From assembly GCF_000710615.1 (NCBI RefSeq), contig NZ_JDTH01000002.1:302082-366081 (forward strand): a stretch of DNA of 64,000 nt, in the 5' to 3' direction. The notes beneath the pieces were generated by a model. It was not told the DNA's origin. It saw only the letters and a list, made by a program, of their open reading frames with translations, and made no database searches. Shown here in pieces: positions 8,568-16,545 of this stretch (the stretch's first letter is position 1; the number at the start of each line of letters is the position of its first letter). The translations under genes were made by a program, and so were the position numbers. Source of the DNA: Haladaptatus cibarius D43 (lineage in GTDB: Archaea > Halobacteriota > Halobacteria > Halobacteriales > Haladaptataceae).

Positions 8568-8811
8568 GGACGTAGAACTCTCGATTCCCCCGAACGCCTC
8601 CGAGGAGGAGGCCGCCGCGATAGCCGCGGCAATCAACGCCCACCTCCAAGACCAGCGCGCCGCGGCGGAATCAGACGAGGAACCGGATTGGAACGGCAAG
8701 CGGTGGCAGTTCGCCGGAAAAGTGTCGCAGTTGCAGAATCGGAACGTTCGCGTGCCACGCGATGCGCCGACCGACGCGTGGTCTGCGGCGGGGCGGACGA
8801 CGCGGTTCTGA
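8548..8811 (+). CDS. pccX: Small third subunit of acyl-CoA carboxylase (PccX-like, epsilon-like)
   Basis: An 87-residue protein overlapping the end of pccB by 20 bases. Residues 12-35 form an Ala-rich helix with [12 protein letters not shown]; the C-terminal part, WQFAGKVSQ to WSAAGR, resembles the short epsilon-type subunits that complete some actinobacterial and haloarchaeal carboxylases. In Haloferax mediterranei a small PccX is reported as needed for PccBA activity; assignment here rests on position and residue pattern. The helical part reappears as the N-terminus of the second carboxyltransferase at 54693. Confidence 0.75.
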   Translation: MATSRSEDVELSIPPNASEEEAAAIAAAINAHLQDQRAAAESDEEPDWNGKRWQFAGKVSQLQNRNVRVPRDAPTDAWSAAGRTTRF

Positions 8812-8833
8812 ATCAATTCGTTTTTACTTTCGA

Positions 8834-9666
8834 TTAGGCTCGACACACCGCCAGTATGTGCTCCGAGAAATCCACGACGGTTCTATCTTCGCGGAGCATC
8901 GTCACCACTTCTCGAACGCTCTCGACTGCCTCCTCGTCGGCGTCTTCCAGTTCGGTTTTCATACGGTTTGCAACACCCTCCAGTCCGACCAACTGCTCGA
9001 CTTCGAAGCTGCTTTCTCCAACTCGGATTCGAACTCGTCGGCGCGGAAGAAGTGACATTCTGCAAAGCCCTCTCCGTCACTGTCGCCGTCGCTGAACTTC
9101 TCCACGCGCTCCGCGGTGTACTTGCCGTCCTCAGTGATGGGCGCGAGCAGGGGGTAGGAGGCATCGAGATTGAACTTCAAAATGTCCCGAATCGCGGCGA
9201 ATCGGCCGATGACCGAGACGAAGACGGGGCTGTCGGGACAGGCAACCCGCCGGAGTTCGGCCATCGCGACTGCTCGTTCGTCGTCGTCCACGACGTGCGA
9301 AATCGGGCCACCGAGACAACAGACAGCGTCGAAACTGTCGGCTTCGAATCGCAAGTCGCGCACGTCGCCCTGCTCTGCCGAGATTCGGTCTTCGAAGCCG
9401 CCGGATTTCGCGTTTTCGCGCGCGAGCTCGACCTGCCGCTCGCTGAGGTCAACGAGGGTCACGTCGTGGCCGCGCTCTCCGAGCCAGCAGGCGTATCTGC
9501 CCGCAGCACCCCCAACGTCGAGGATGTGTCCCGTTTCGGGGAGGTGGGTTTCGAGGTAGTCGGTCGTGTTTTCGAACTCCAGTCGAGTAACTGGGTCGCG
9601 GTCTAAGCGCTCCCATTCGCCCTCCGCGAACTCGTCGTAGTAGGATTGGGGGTTCATATCGGCCAT
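8834..9666 (-). pseudogene. Class I SAM-dependent methyltransferase, interrupted by a -1 frameshift
   Basis: From 9666 the frame encodes MADMNPQSYYDEFAEG and a SAM-binding motif, HILDVGGAAGRYACWLG, then DAVCCLGGPISH, up to FESELEKA. At about 9004-9010 the coding frame changes: the continuation FEVEQLVGLEGVANRM and the end SEHILAVCRA are in the -1 frame and stop at 8834. The total length of 833 bases is one short of a multiple of three, so restoring one A in the plus-strand run GAAGC (to GAAAGC) gives a single 277-residue protein. Read as printed, the upstream frame ends at 8959 after an unrelated tail. It may be a sequencing error, a recent mutation or, less likely, programmed slippage. Confidence 0.75.
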
Positions 9667-10386
9667 GGTTAGATTTCCTCTGGTTTCGTTCGAATCGCTG
9701 TGCATCGCGTGGATGTGAATTGATACATGTGTGTCGTGTCGAAATTGCTCGGAGGCGATTCACGGTGTGCCGAGTTTCACCCCGTCCGTCGCCGGAAGAC
9801 CGGCCTAGTTTCGAGGCTCCACCCGACAAAAAGCAGTTGCTGGCCCAGTATTTGTGCCAGCGCGGGGTGGAACGGTATGCGTCACTATCCAACTATTTTC
9901 GTGACAGCATATAACTATTTGGGGGGACGTATAATTTCGGACAGTTGGAACGTCACAGTGACTACACGACTGACCGAATCATCTGGCATACGCTGGCACG
10001 AGGAATGACGCTTGCAAGACGCAAAGCGTCTTGCTGACCTGCGACCGTGGCCCGCGAGGCACTGGAACGAAGTGAAGCGCGCAGTCGGTTGCGGAGAGTG
10101 TGATTGATGCGGGGGCGGTTGCGGTCATGTATTGTCGTGATTTGCTCCAACACAGTCTCCGCAAACGGGAGACGAATCACGACTCCACTGAAAACCGCAA
10201 ACCGCCACCGCACCACCACCTCCCCAACCGACTCCGTCGCTCTTTACAGTCGCTCAGTCGCCCCTCGCGTGATGATTGGCAGACCCTCGGACGGTTGCTC
10301 GCGGTTACACCGCTCGCTGTCGAGAGTTCTGCGAAATCTCGTTGTCCTCGGGCCTGCCGATGCACGCGCCATAGAACTTGTGAATA
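9667..10386. other. 720-bp non-coding region with a divergent repeat pair
   Basis: Bases 9667-9980 show no supported gene. They contain AT-rich stretches near 9895-9945 (TATAACTATTTGGGG) that may hold promoter elements of lost or unseen transcripts. Bases 9983-10372 are the dispersed repeat copies described separately. Confidence 0.6.
9983..10372. repeat. Dispersed hairpin repeat, divergent pair (copy B)
   Basis: The inverted copy (about 9983-10145) has, on the minus strand, ATCACGACAATACATGACCG, CCGCAACCGACTGCG and an end GCCAGCGTATGCCAG. The forward copy (10175-10372) has ATCACGACTCCACTGAAAAC, CCTCCCCAACCGACTC, CCCCTCGCGTGATG and an end GCACGCGCCA. A perfect 8-bp hairpin with an AAA loop lies at 10015-10033 (CAAGACGC/GCGTCTTG). 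The pair is arranged back to back, opposite to copy A. Confidence 0.75.
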
Positions 10387-10677
10387 TCACTCCGAAACGT
10401 CGTTTTCGACCTTCTCTCGCATCCACTGAAATTGCTCGTACAAACGCCGTTCCCCCACGTCAGTCAGCGAATACACGTCGTACAGCCCTTCGACTCGCTT
10501 TTCGACGTGGCCTGCCTCCACGAGACTGGTCAACGTGCTGTAAAACCGCTTCGGATCGAGCTGTTTGTCGTAGTGCGATTCGAGACGGGATTTGAGTCGC
10601 TGGCCGCGGAGTTCTCCGGCCTCGGCGAGCAGGATACACATGTCGCGCCGAGTACCGCTCTGGTGCCATCGCGTCAT
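10387..10677 (-). CDS. PadR-family winged-helix transcriptional regulator
   Basis: A 96-residue protein typical of short PadR-like regulators: helix 1 around RRDMCILLAEAG, recognition region KRFYSTLTSLVEAGHVEK, a wing VEGLYDVYSLTDVG, and a C-terminal helix for dimerisation. It lies directly after the divergent repeat and is divergent from the gene at 10764. PadR proteins bind inverted repeats to repress nearby genes; the target here is not evident. Confidence 0.8.
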   Translation of the reverse strand: MTRWHQSGTRRDMCILLAEAGELRGQRLKSRLESHYDKQLDPKRFYSTLTSLVEAGHVEKRVEGLYDVYSLTDVGERRLYEQFQWMREKVENDVSE

Positions 10678-10763
10678 GGCTCAATCGACACAGTCCCCGG
10701 ACACCTACTTTTTGTTTCGCTGGAACCGATACCTTCGACTTCCTTGCCTTCGAATCCCACTCT

Positions 10764-11033
10764 ATGACCACTATTTCGGAAAACGGAATCTCGGCGTCCT
10801 ATTTCGAAACCGACCACGAGCGCGTCCTCGAATTTTCCCGCGATGGGCGAACCGCGGCAGTTGCACAGAATATCGAAGGGTACGGCATGCTCAAGGTGCG
10901 TGACACACCAGATAGTCCCGAAATCGAGCGATACTACGGCTTCGACATGGCGCTCGACCACGCGGCGGAACTGCTCGGCGTGAAACCGTCCGACCTGCCG
11001 ATTCCCGACCCCGCCGATGATATGGGTATGTAA
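10764..11033 (+). CDS. Conserved haloarchaeal hypothetical protein (89 aa)
   Basis: A short acidic soluble protein. It begins MTTISENGISASYFETD, has an Arg/Glu-rich middle (FSRDGRTAAVAQNIEGYG) and ends in a Pro/Asp tail (IPDPADDMGM). No catalytic motif or membrane segment is visible. It is divergent from the PadR gene by 86 bases, so the two may share control sequence. I recognise the style of a haloarchaeal DUF protein but cannot give a function. Confidence 0.65.
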   Translation: MTTISENGISASYFETDHERVLEFSRDGRTAAVAQNIEGYGMLKVRDTPDSPEIERYYGFDMALDHAAELLGVKPSDLPIPDPADDMGM

Positions 11034-11167
11034 GGTTTTCGAGTGGTGAACTTCGGAGAGTACGAAAACCTCTCGAATCCACGAGGAGGGTCGTATTCAT
11101 AAAAGGAAATAATGGGTGACATATACCCCCGCAAACCTTTTCTCCGGTGATTGAGTGACCTTCTGTA

Positions 11168-11980
11168 ATGACTGACCTGAGCGAACTTCTGGAGAACCTC
11201 GTCAGTGGTGTTGACGCGGTGTTCCTCTTCTCTCCGAGCGGGTCGTACTACGAGCGGTTCGCCGACCTGAACGGTCCCGACGTGGTGGTCGTCGCCCCCG
11301 ACAACAACGTCGGCGCGAACAACTACGTCGAACTGCCGTTAGAGTTCGACAACGTAAAAGACCGCATCCGATTCGGTATCGAGGGAGCCATCGACCACGG
11401 ACTCGCGGAGGACGGCGACGAACTCACCTGTATCGCCAGCATGTTCGGTGACAGCATTGACACCGTCACCCGCACCCGAGCGAACGAGGAATCTCACTCC
11501 GGCATCTACGACCTGTTCGCCAACTCGCGGGCCGACCCCGGCGTCATCCGCGACGTGTTCGAAGTCGCCATCGAACTGGGGAAGAAAGGACAGAAAGGAA
11601 AACCCGTCGGCGCGCTGTTCGTCGTCGGTGACGCGGGCAAAGTGATGAACAAGTCTCGTCCGCTCTCCTACAATCCCTTCGAGAAATCGCACGTCCACGT
11701 CGGCGACCCCATCGTGAACGTCATGCTGAAGGAGTTCTCCCGACTGGACGGCGCGTTCGTCATCTCGGATTCGGGGAAAATCGTCTCCGCCTATCGCTAC
11801 CTCGAACCGTCCGCCGAGGGAGTAGACATCCCGAAAGGACTCGGTGCTCGCCACATGGCAGCGGGGGCGATTACGCGCGACACCAACGCTACGGCAATCG
11901 TCCTCTCCGAGAGCGACGGTCTCGTCCGGTCGTTCAAAGGCGGTGAACTGATTCTCGAACTCGACCCGGAGGGGTATTAG
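11168..11980 (+). CDS. dacZ: Diadenylate cyclase (DisA_N domain)
   Basis: A 270-residue protein with a C-terminal DAC domain. The catalytic DGA motif is in RLDGAFVISDSGKI and the second motif in GLGARHMAAGAIT, matching the DGA and RHR-type signatures that condense two ATP to c-di-AMP. The N-terminal half is the archaeal-specific part of DacZ. In Haloferax volcanii DacZ makes c-di-AMP and affects osmotic fitness. One base separates its stop from the start of a mechanosensitive channel gene, suggesting co-transcription and a link between c-di-AMP and turgor control. Confidence 0.9.
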   Translation: MTDLSELLENLVSGVDAVFLFSPSGSYYERFADLNGPDVVVVAPDNNVGANNYVELPLEFDNVKDRIRFGIEGAIDHGLAEDGDELTCIASMFGDSIDTVTRTRANEESHSGIYDLFANSRADPGVIRDVFEVAIELGKKGQKGKPVGALFVVGDAGKVMNKSRPLSYNPFEKSHVHVGDPIVNVMLKEFSRLDGAFVISDSGKIVSAYRYLEPSAEGVDIPKGLGARHMAAGAITRDTNATAIVLSESDGLVRSFKGGELILELDPEGY

Positions 11981-11981
11981 G

Positions 11982-12758
11982 ATGCAACCTGACTGGCAGG
12001 TACTTCTCTACGAGGAGTACCGAATCGTTCTCGCCATTCTCATTCTCATTGCTGGCGGTGTCGCGGGCTATCTCCTCGGTCGGTTGAATCGGCGCATTCT
12101 CCGGGCCGCGGGCGTCCACGAAGTCGTCGAGGGAACGCCGTTCGAGCGCACCGCTCGGAGTCTCGGGACGACGACGGTGTCGCTCATCGCCCGCCTCACC
12201 TCGTGGTTCATCTACGGCGTTGCGATTTTGCTCGCGCTCAACACCGCCGAACTACCGCTGAGCACGCAGTTGTTCTGGCAAATCATCCTCTTTACCCCGC
12301 AACTGTTCGTCGCGGCGCTAGTGTTCATCATCGGATTCGTCGTGGCCGACAAGGCGGAGTTGATGGTCAGCGAGCGACTGCGGAGCGTCAAACTCCCCGA
12401 GGTAAACGTCCTCCCGCGAATCGTCAAATACAGCATCGTCTACGTCTCCTCGCTCATCGCACTCAGTCAAGTAAACGTCGCCACGCTCACCCTCATCGTC
12501 CTCTTCGCGGCCTACGTCCTCGCCGTCATCGTCTTCGGGGCGGTGGCGTTCTGGGATCTGCTCCGCTCGTCCGCGGCGGGCATCTACCTCCTGCTCAACC
12601 AACCCTACGGCATCGGCGACGAGATTCGCGTCGCTGGCAATCAGGGCATCGTCCAAGAGGTCGATATGTTCGTCACCCACATCGAAAACGACGGCGAGGA
12701 GTTCATATTGCCGAACCACCTCGTCATGCGGAAGGGTGCGGTTCGTCTGCGGAACTGA
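11982..12758 (+). CDS. Mechanosensitive ion channel, MscS-like
   Basis: A 258-residue membrane protein. About five hydrophobic helices (residues 12-34, 72-90, 96-125, 150-165, 166-190) are followed by the MscS pore/beta-domain region with QPYGIGDEIRV, NQGIVQEVDMFVTHI and ILPNHLVMR. The C-terminal alpha/beta domain of E. coli MscS is missing, giving a short channel. It sits one base after dacZ, consistent with an operon coupling c-di-AMP signalling and osmotic release. Confidence 0.8.
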   Translation: MQPDWQVLLYEEYRIVLAILILIAGGVAGYLLGRLNRRILRAAGVHEVVEGTPFERTARSLGTTTVSLIARLTSWFIYGVAILLALNTAELPLSTQLFWQIILFTPQLFVAALVFIIGFVVADKAELMVSERLRSVKLPEVNVLPRIVKYSIVYVSSLIALSQVNVATLTLIVLFAAYVLAVIVFGAVAFWDLLRSSAAGIYLLLNQPYGIGDEIRVAGNQGIVQEVDMFVTHIENDGEEFILPNHLVMRKGAVRLRN

Positions 12759-12845
12759 GGCGGAGCAGCCGTTGATTCGAGCAGATTCGAGGGAGGAACG
12801 GAATAGGGCCGGTGAACTTTTCATGCAAAAAATACGATAGTTACT

Positions 12846-13601
12846 ATGAGCAATAAAAATCAATTTTCGGAGGAGTTAGCGGCTTATTATGAGGCAACCC
12901 ACGGTTACGGTGACATCGGCGACGAGTCGTTCTATCTCGACGCGGCAACCAGCGCGGACGGGCCAGTACTGGAAGGTGCCTGTGGAACTGGGCGACTTTA
13001 CCTCGAACTTCTACGCCAAGGCGTCGATGCTGACGGATTCGATGTTTCTCCCGGAATGCTAGAAATTCTCCGAGAGAAAGCAACTATCGAGGGTATTTCA
13101 CCCACGGTTTGGCAAGCAGATCTCCGGTCTATCGGCGCTTCTCGTACCTACTCGCTGGCGCTGGTTCCCTACAATTCGTTTTGCAACCTCCGGGAAGTCG
13201 ATGACCAACTTGCAACACTAAAGGCCTTTCACGACGTTCTTGCGCCCGGTGGCCGACTGCTGTTCGACGTGTACGTACCTCGGTATGATGTCATCGCCGA
13301 GGCCTTTGGGGAGTGGCAGGAGATTCAAGAGGTCGAATACAAAGGGAACCTGCTTAGAGGACGTTCCAAGGCGACGATTGCGAATCAGGTGGAACAGACC
13401 TACCGTGCGGAACAAGAGCTATTAGAGACAGATGGCGACGTTGTAGCCCGAGATGAGTTCGTCCTTTCGCATCTCCCGCCACAACAAGTCGATTTACTGG
13501 CACGTCTCTCTCCGTTCGATGAGTGGTCGGTGTGGGGTGGATTCAACCGAGAGCCACTCACGGATGGGGACAGCGTACAGGTCTGGGAATTGGTGAAATA
13601 G
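12846..13601 (+). CDS. Class I SAM-dependent methyltransferase
   Basis: A 251-residue protein. Motif I is in VLEGACGTGRLYLELL, the acidic residue after strand 2 in GFDVSPGML, and the motif IV region in SLALVPYNSFCNL. Substrate unknown. The first 15 codons are AT-rich (ATGAGCAATAAAAATCAA) compared with neighbours, and the following downstream DNA is also AT-richer, which hints at a more recent arrival, although the rest of the gene looks native. Confidence 0.8.
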   Translation: MSNKNQFSEELAAYYEATHGYGDIGDESFYLDAATSADGPVLEGACGTGRLYLELLRQGVDADGFDVSPGMLEILREKATIEGISPTVWQADLRSIGASRTYSLALVPYNSFCNLREVDDQLATLKAFHDVLAPGGRLLFDVYVPRYDVIAEAFGEWQEIQEVEYKGNLLRGRSKATIANQVEQTYRAEQELLETDGDVVARDEFVLSHLPPQQVDLLARLSPFDEWSVWGGFNREPLTDGDSVQVWELVK

Positions 13602-13604
13602 ACT

Positions 13605-13730
13605 GGAAAATATTAGAAAAACATACATCGCGGTTAGCAAGCTGGTTGTCCAAGGAGGTCATGCACTACGTATCCGACGACGATTACGATTTGTCTTTGA
13701 ATCGAAAACAGAACGAGGTAGACGTGTGAT
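13605..13730 (+). pseudogene. Possible gene remnant (about 41 codons)
   Basis: Between the methyltransferase and the acyltransferase the plus strand reads IDWKILEKHTSRLASWLSKE and, after a few residues, a DDDYDLSLNRK-type acidic/basic tail ending in TGA at 13728-13730. The composition looks coding and AT-rich, but there is no start codon of its own and the frame continues only into an out-of-frame part of the upstream gene. It may be the tail of a decayed gene. Confidence 0.25.
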
Positions 13731-13753
13731 CCGCGATACAAATGAACCCAAAT

Positions 13754-14275
13754 CTACTCCGAATCCAACCCCTCGTTCGACATCGCTTTCGCCGGAACAC
13801 CTGCAACCGTTTCTCCTGCCGGAACGTCCCGCGTCACCAGCGAGTTCGCGGCCACCTGCGCGCCCGCACCGATTTCGACGCCGGGCAAAATCACTGCACC
13901 CGCACCAATCATCGCACGCTCGCCGATTTTTACTTCGCCGGTTCGGTACTCGTCTTGGAGAAATTCGTGGCAGAGAATCGTCGCGTCGTAGCCGATGATG
14001 GCGTGGTCTTCGACGGTAATGAGGTCGGGCCAAAACACGTCCGGCGTCGATTCGAGGCCCCACGAAACACCCTTGCCGACCGAAACCCCGATTCGGCGGA
14101 GAAGCCAGCTTTTGAGGCGCAGGCTCGGGTTGATTCGCACGAGCCAGATGACGAGATACTGAATCGCAACCCGGAGTGGACTCCGCGCCGTCGTCCAGTA
14201 CTGCAAGGAGTTCAAGCCGCCGGGGGTGGAGTGATGGGTAATTCGCTCATGGCGGCGGGTCGTATCGTCGCTCAC
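13754..14275 (-). CDS. Left-handed beta-helix acyltransferase (serine acetyltransferase/WbbJ-like)
   Basis: A 173-residue protein. After an N-terminal helical part (residues 1-75) it has hexapeptide repeats such as VEDHAIIGYDATILCHEF, VKIGERAMIGAGAVILPGV and IGAGAQVAANSLVTRDVP, ending with the conserved VAGVPAKAM. The His in LCHE is the likely catalytic base. Such enzymes acetylate sugars or serine-like acceptors from acetyl-CoA; which one cannot be said. It is co-oriented with the following DUF7344-type regulator. Confidence 0.8.
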   Translation of the reverse strand: MSDDTTRRHERITHHSTPGGLNSLQYWTTARSPLRVAIQYLVIWLVRINPSLRLKSWLLRRIGVSVGKGVSWGLESTPDVFWPDLITVEDHAIIGYDATILCHEFLQDEYRTGEVKIGERAMIGAGAVILPGVEIGAGAQVAANSLVTRDVPAGETVAGVPAKAMSNEGLDSE

Positions 14276-14306
14276 GGGCCGGGGTTTGTGCCCGGATAGC
14301 TTGAAC

Positions 14307-14603
14307 TTACTCGTCTGTTAGTTCCACGAACGGTTTCAATTCGCTCGCGGCGTCGGTCAGTTGCACGACGTTGGTGTCCGTGTCGTACTCGACCACGCCC
14401 ATCCCTTCGAGTCGGGGAAGATGCGAGTGATGAAGTCCGACTTCGATTCGTTTGGGAGCGGTTTCGATTCGGTTGCTCGTTTTCTCGACCAGTTCCGTCA
14501 TCGTCGCTTTTCCGTCGCAGTCCATCAAAGCAGTGAGTGCGTGCCGTCGATGACTGTGTCCGAGTACGTCGAATATTTCGTCCGTAGTGAGTTTGTCGTC
14601 CAT
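14307..14603 (-). CDS. Haloarchaeal winged-helix protein (DUF7344-type)
   Basis: A 98-residue protein with the pattern of the small halobacterial winged-helix regulators: EIFDVLGHSHRRHALTALM, then VEVGLHHSHLPRLEGMGVVEYD, with LHHSHLP being a hallmark, and a short C-terminal wing. A second member of this type is at 54111. It probably binds DNA as a dimer; no target is evident. Confidence 0.75.
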   Translation of the reverse strand: MDDKLTTDEIFDVLGHSHRRHALTALMDCDGKATMTELVEKTSNRIETAPKRIEVGLHHSHLPRLEGMGVVEYDTDTNVVQLTDAASELKPFVELTDE

Positions 14604-14671
14604 GGTGAAACCATCACGCGGAATACCTTGGTTATAGTTCGATTGTCGATTGCGGTAGGCGGTCGCTACGA

Positions 14672-15961
14672 TTAGTTACGCAGTTCCTCGACGTGGTCGA
14701 TTCGACGCTGAATGAGGGCCTCGGTTCCGATGTCGTGGCGCATGTGCAGTCCTTCCTCACCGGCAACCGACAGTGCATCTTCCGCGAGTTCCTCCGCCTC
14801 CGCGATAGTGTCGCCGAACCCGACGACCGCGAAGGAACGTGACGTCGTCGTGTAGATGCCGTCGTCGCGCTCGTCCACGCTGGCGTAAAAGAAGAGCGCG
14901 TCACCCGCGCTTTCCTCGTCAACCTGTATCTTCGCACCGGATTCTGGGTCGGTCGGATAGCCCGCAGGCACACCGTACTTACAGACCGTCGCTTTCGGCG
15001 CGAAGGTGAGTTTCGGCAGGTCGTCGCCTTCCCGCGCCGCGACCAGCACGTCTAAGAAATCCGTACTGAGAATCGGCAGGGAGTTCATCGCCTCCGGGTC
15101 GCCAAACCGAGCGTTGAACTCGATGACTTTCACGCCGTTTGCGGTGAGCATGAACTGTCCGTAGAGGACGCCGCGATAGTCGTCCAAGGCACCGACGGTG
15201 GCTTTCAGCACGTCAACCGCTTCGTGGTAGTCGTCCTCGGCCATGAACGGCAGTTCGAGACCCGAATCGCTGTAACTGCCCATCCCGCCCGTGTTCGGCC
15301 CTTCGTCGCCCTCGTAGGCGCGTTTGTGGTCTTGAACGGCTGGCGTGACGCGAAGTTGTCCGTTGGCGACGAGCGCCTGTACCGTGAACTCCTCGCCGAC
15401 GAGTCGTTCCTCCAGAACGACTCGATCGTAGTCGCTGTCTTGGAGGTATTCTTTCGCTTCCTCGGGCGTCACTTGGTCGCCGATGACTTTGACCCCCTTT
15501 CCGCCCGTCAGTCCGGCGGGTTTCACTGCGAGGTCGCCGTCGTACTCGTCGATGTATTCGCAGGCTTCCTCCAAGTTCTCGAACGTCTCGAACTCTGGAC
15601 AGCCCGGAATGTCGTGCTCCTGCATGAACCGCCGCTGGAACGCCTTGTCCGTCTCGATTCGGGCCTCTGCCTTCATCGGCCCGAAAGCGTAGATCCCGGC
15701 GTCATCCAGTGCGTCTGCGACTCCTGCGGCAAGCGGCCCTTCCGGCCCGACGACGGCGAGGGTTGCGTCCACATCCTCTGCGTAGGAAACCACTGCCGTC
15801 GTGTTCGTCGTGTCGAGCGTTTCGAAGCCATCCGAAATGCTCACGATTCCGGGGTTTCGGTTGCCCGCGCAGGCGTACAGGGAAGCATCACTGTCGGCCA
15901 GTGACCGGGCGATAGCGTGTTCACGACCGCCGCCACCGACCAGCAGTACGGTTTCGCTCAT
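14672..15961 (-). CDS. purD: Phosphoribosylamine--glycine ligase
   Basis: A 429-residue GARS enzyme, which joins glycine to phosphoribosylamine with ATP in purine synthesis. It has the N-terminal Rossmann-like domain (VLLVGGGGREHAIARSL), the ATP-grasp region with LAVKPAGLTGGKGVKVI, the metal site around VIEFNARFGDPEAMN, and the C-terminal domain with VCKYGVPAGYP. Length matches the family. The gene stands alone, without other pur genes in the window. Confidence 0.95.
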   Translation of the reverse strand: MSETVLLVGGGGREHAIARSLADSDASLYACAGNRNPGIVSISDGFETLDTTNTTAVVSYAEDVDATLAVVGPEGPLAAGVADALDDAGIYAFGPMKAEARIETDKAFQRRFMQEHDIPGCPEFETFENLEEACEYIDEYDGDLAVKPAGLTGGKGVKVIGDQVTPEEAKEYLQDSDYDRVVLEERLVGEEFTVQALVANGQLRVTPAVQDHKRAYEGDEGPNTGGMGSYSDSGLELPFMAEDDYHEAVDVLKATVGALDDYRGVLYGQFMLTANGVKVIEFNARFGDPEAMNSLPILSTDFLDVLVAAREGDDLPKLTFAPKATVCKYGVPAGYPTDPESGAKIQVDEESAGDALFFYASVDERDDGIYTTTSRSFAVVGFGDTIAEAEELAEDALSVAGEEGLHMRHDIGTEALIQRRIDHVEELRN

Positions 15962-16030
15962 GGTGGGAAAATATAGGCACAGTGGTGTAAAGGTTGTCGT
16001 TACCCATTCCGGAAGTATTCACGTCCGTGA

Positions 16031-16465
16031 TTATACCTCACTATTTTCCGACTGCTCGGCGAGCAGTTTCCGGAGCGACACTGCGACCTCTTCGAAGTCA
16101 GCGATGTGGAGGCTGTCGCTTGTCAGCAAAATCCCCTGTTCGCCGACGATGACACGGCTGACGAACCCATCCGAAAACGCCCGAATGGTGAGTTCGTAGT
16201 CGCCGATGTCCGGCTCTGCACCCTCCTCTCTGAGCCTGTTGTACGTTTCGTGCGTTCCAAACCCGAGTCGTTCGTTGTTGACGAATACCGTTTCCAGCTC
16301 CATTGCCCGCTCCTTGTCGCCCCCGTAGAGGTCGTTTCTGAGGTAGAGCAACTCCGAATCGCTCGGTGTGAAGTGAATGATGCTCCCAAGGGTATCCCCA
16401 ATCCCCGTCCGACAGGTCGAGACGATTTCCTCTGCAAACCTCTCGGTGATGTCTGTTTCAGACAT
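16031..16465 (-). CDS. Conserved haloarchaeal hypothetical protein (144 aa)
   Basis: A soluble acidic protein beginning MSETDITERFAEEIVSTCRT, with GSIIHFTPSDSELLYLRNDL and a C-terminal region IRAFSDGFVSRVIVGEQGIL followed by a helix. It resembles the halobacterial DUF7522-like family, whose role is unknown; I state this from memory of the pattern. An alternative start at 16483 would add six residues. No enzymatic motif is seen. Confidence 0.6.
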   Translation of the reverse strand: MSETDITERFAEEIVSTCRTGIGDTLGSIIHFTPSDSELLYLRNDLYGGDKERAMELETVFVNNERLGFGTHETYNRLREEGAEPDIGDYELTIRAFSDGFVSRVIVGEQGILLTSDSLHIADFEEVAVSLRKLLAEQSENSEV

Positions 16466-16545
16466 GATACTGTAGTACGTCACACGGTACCATCAGTCGT
16501 GCGGTAGTCAGGGTCTTTACGTGATTCGACGGTTAATCGACAACC

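Noticed and set aside
9001-9015. Programmed -1 frameshifting in the methyltransferase
   Set aside because: There is no classical slippery heptamer and no downstream stem near the shift; the same single-base pattern in another gene favours indel or base-call error.
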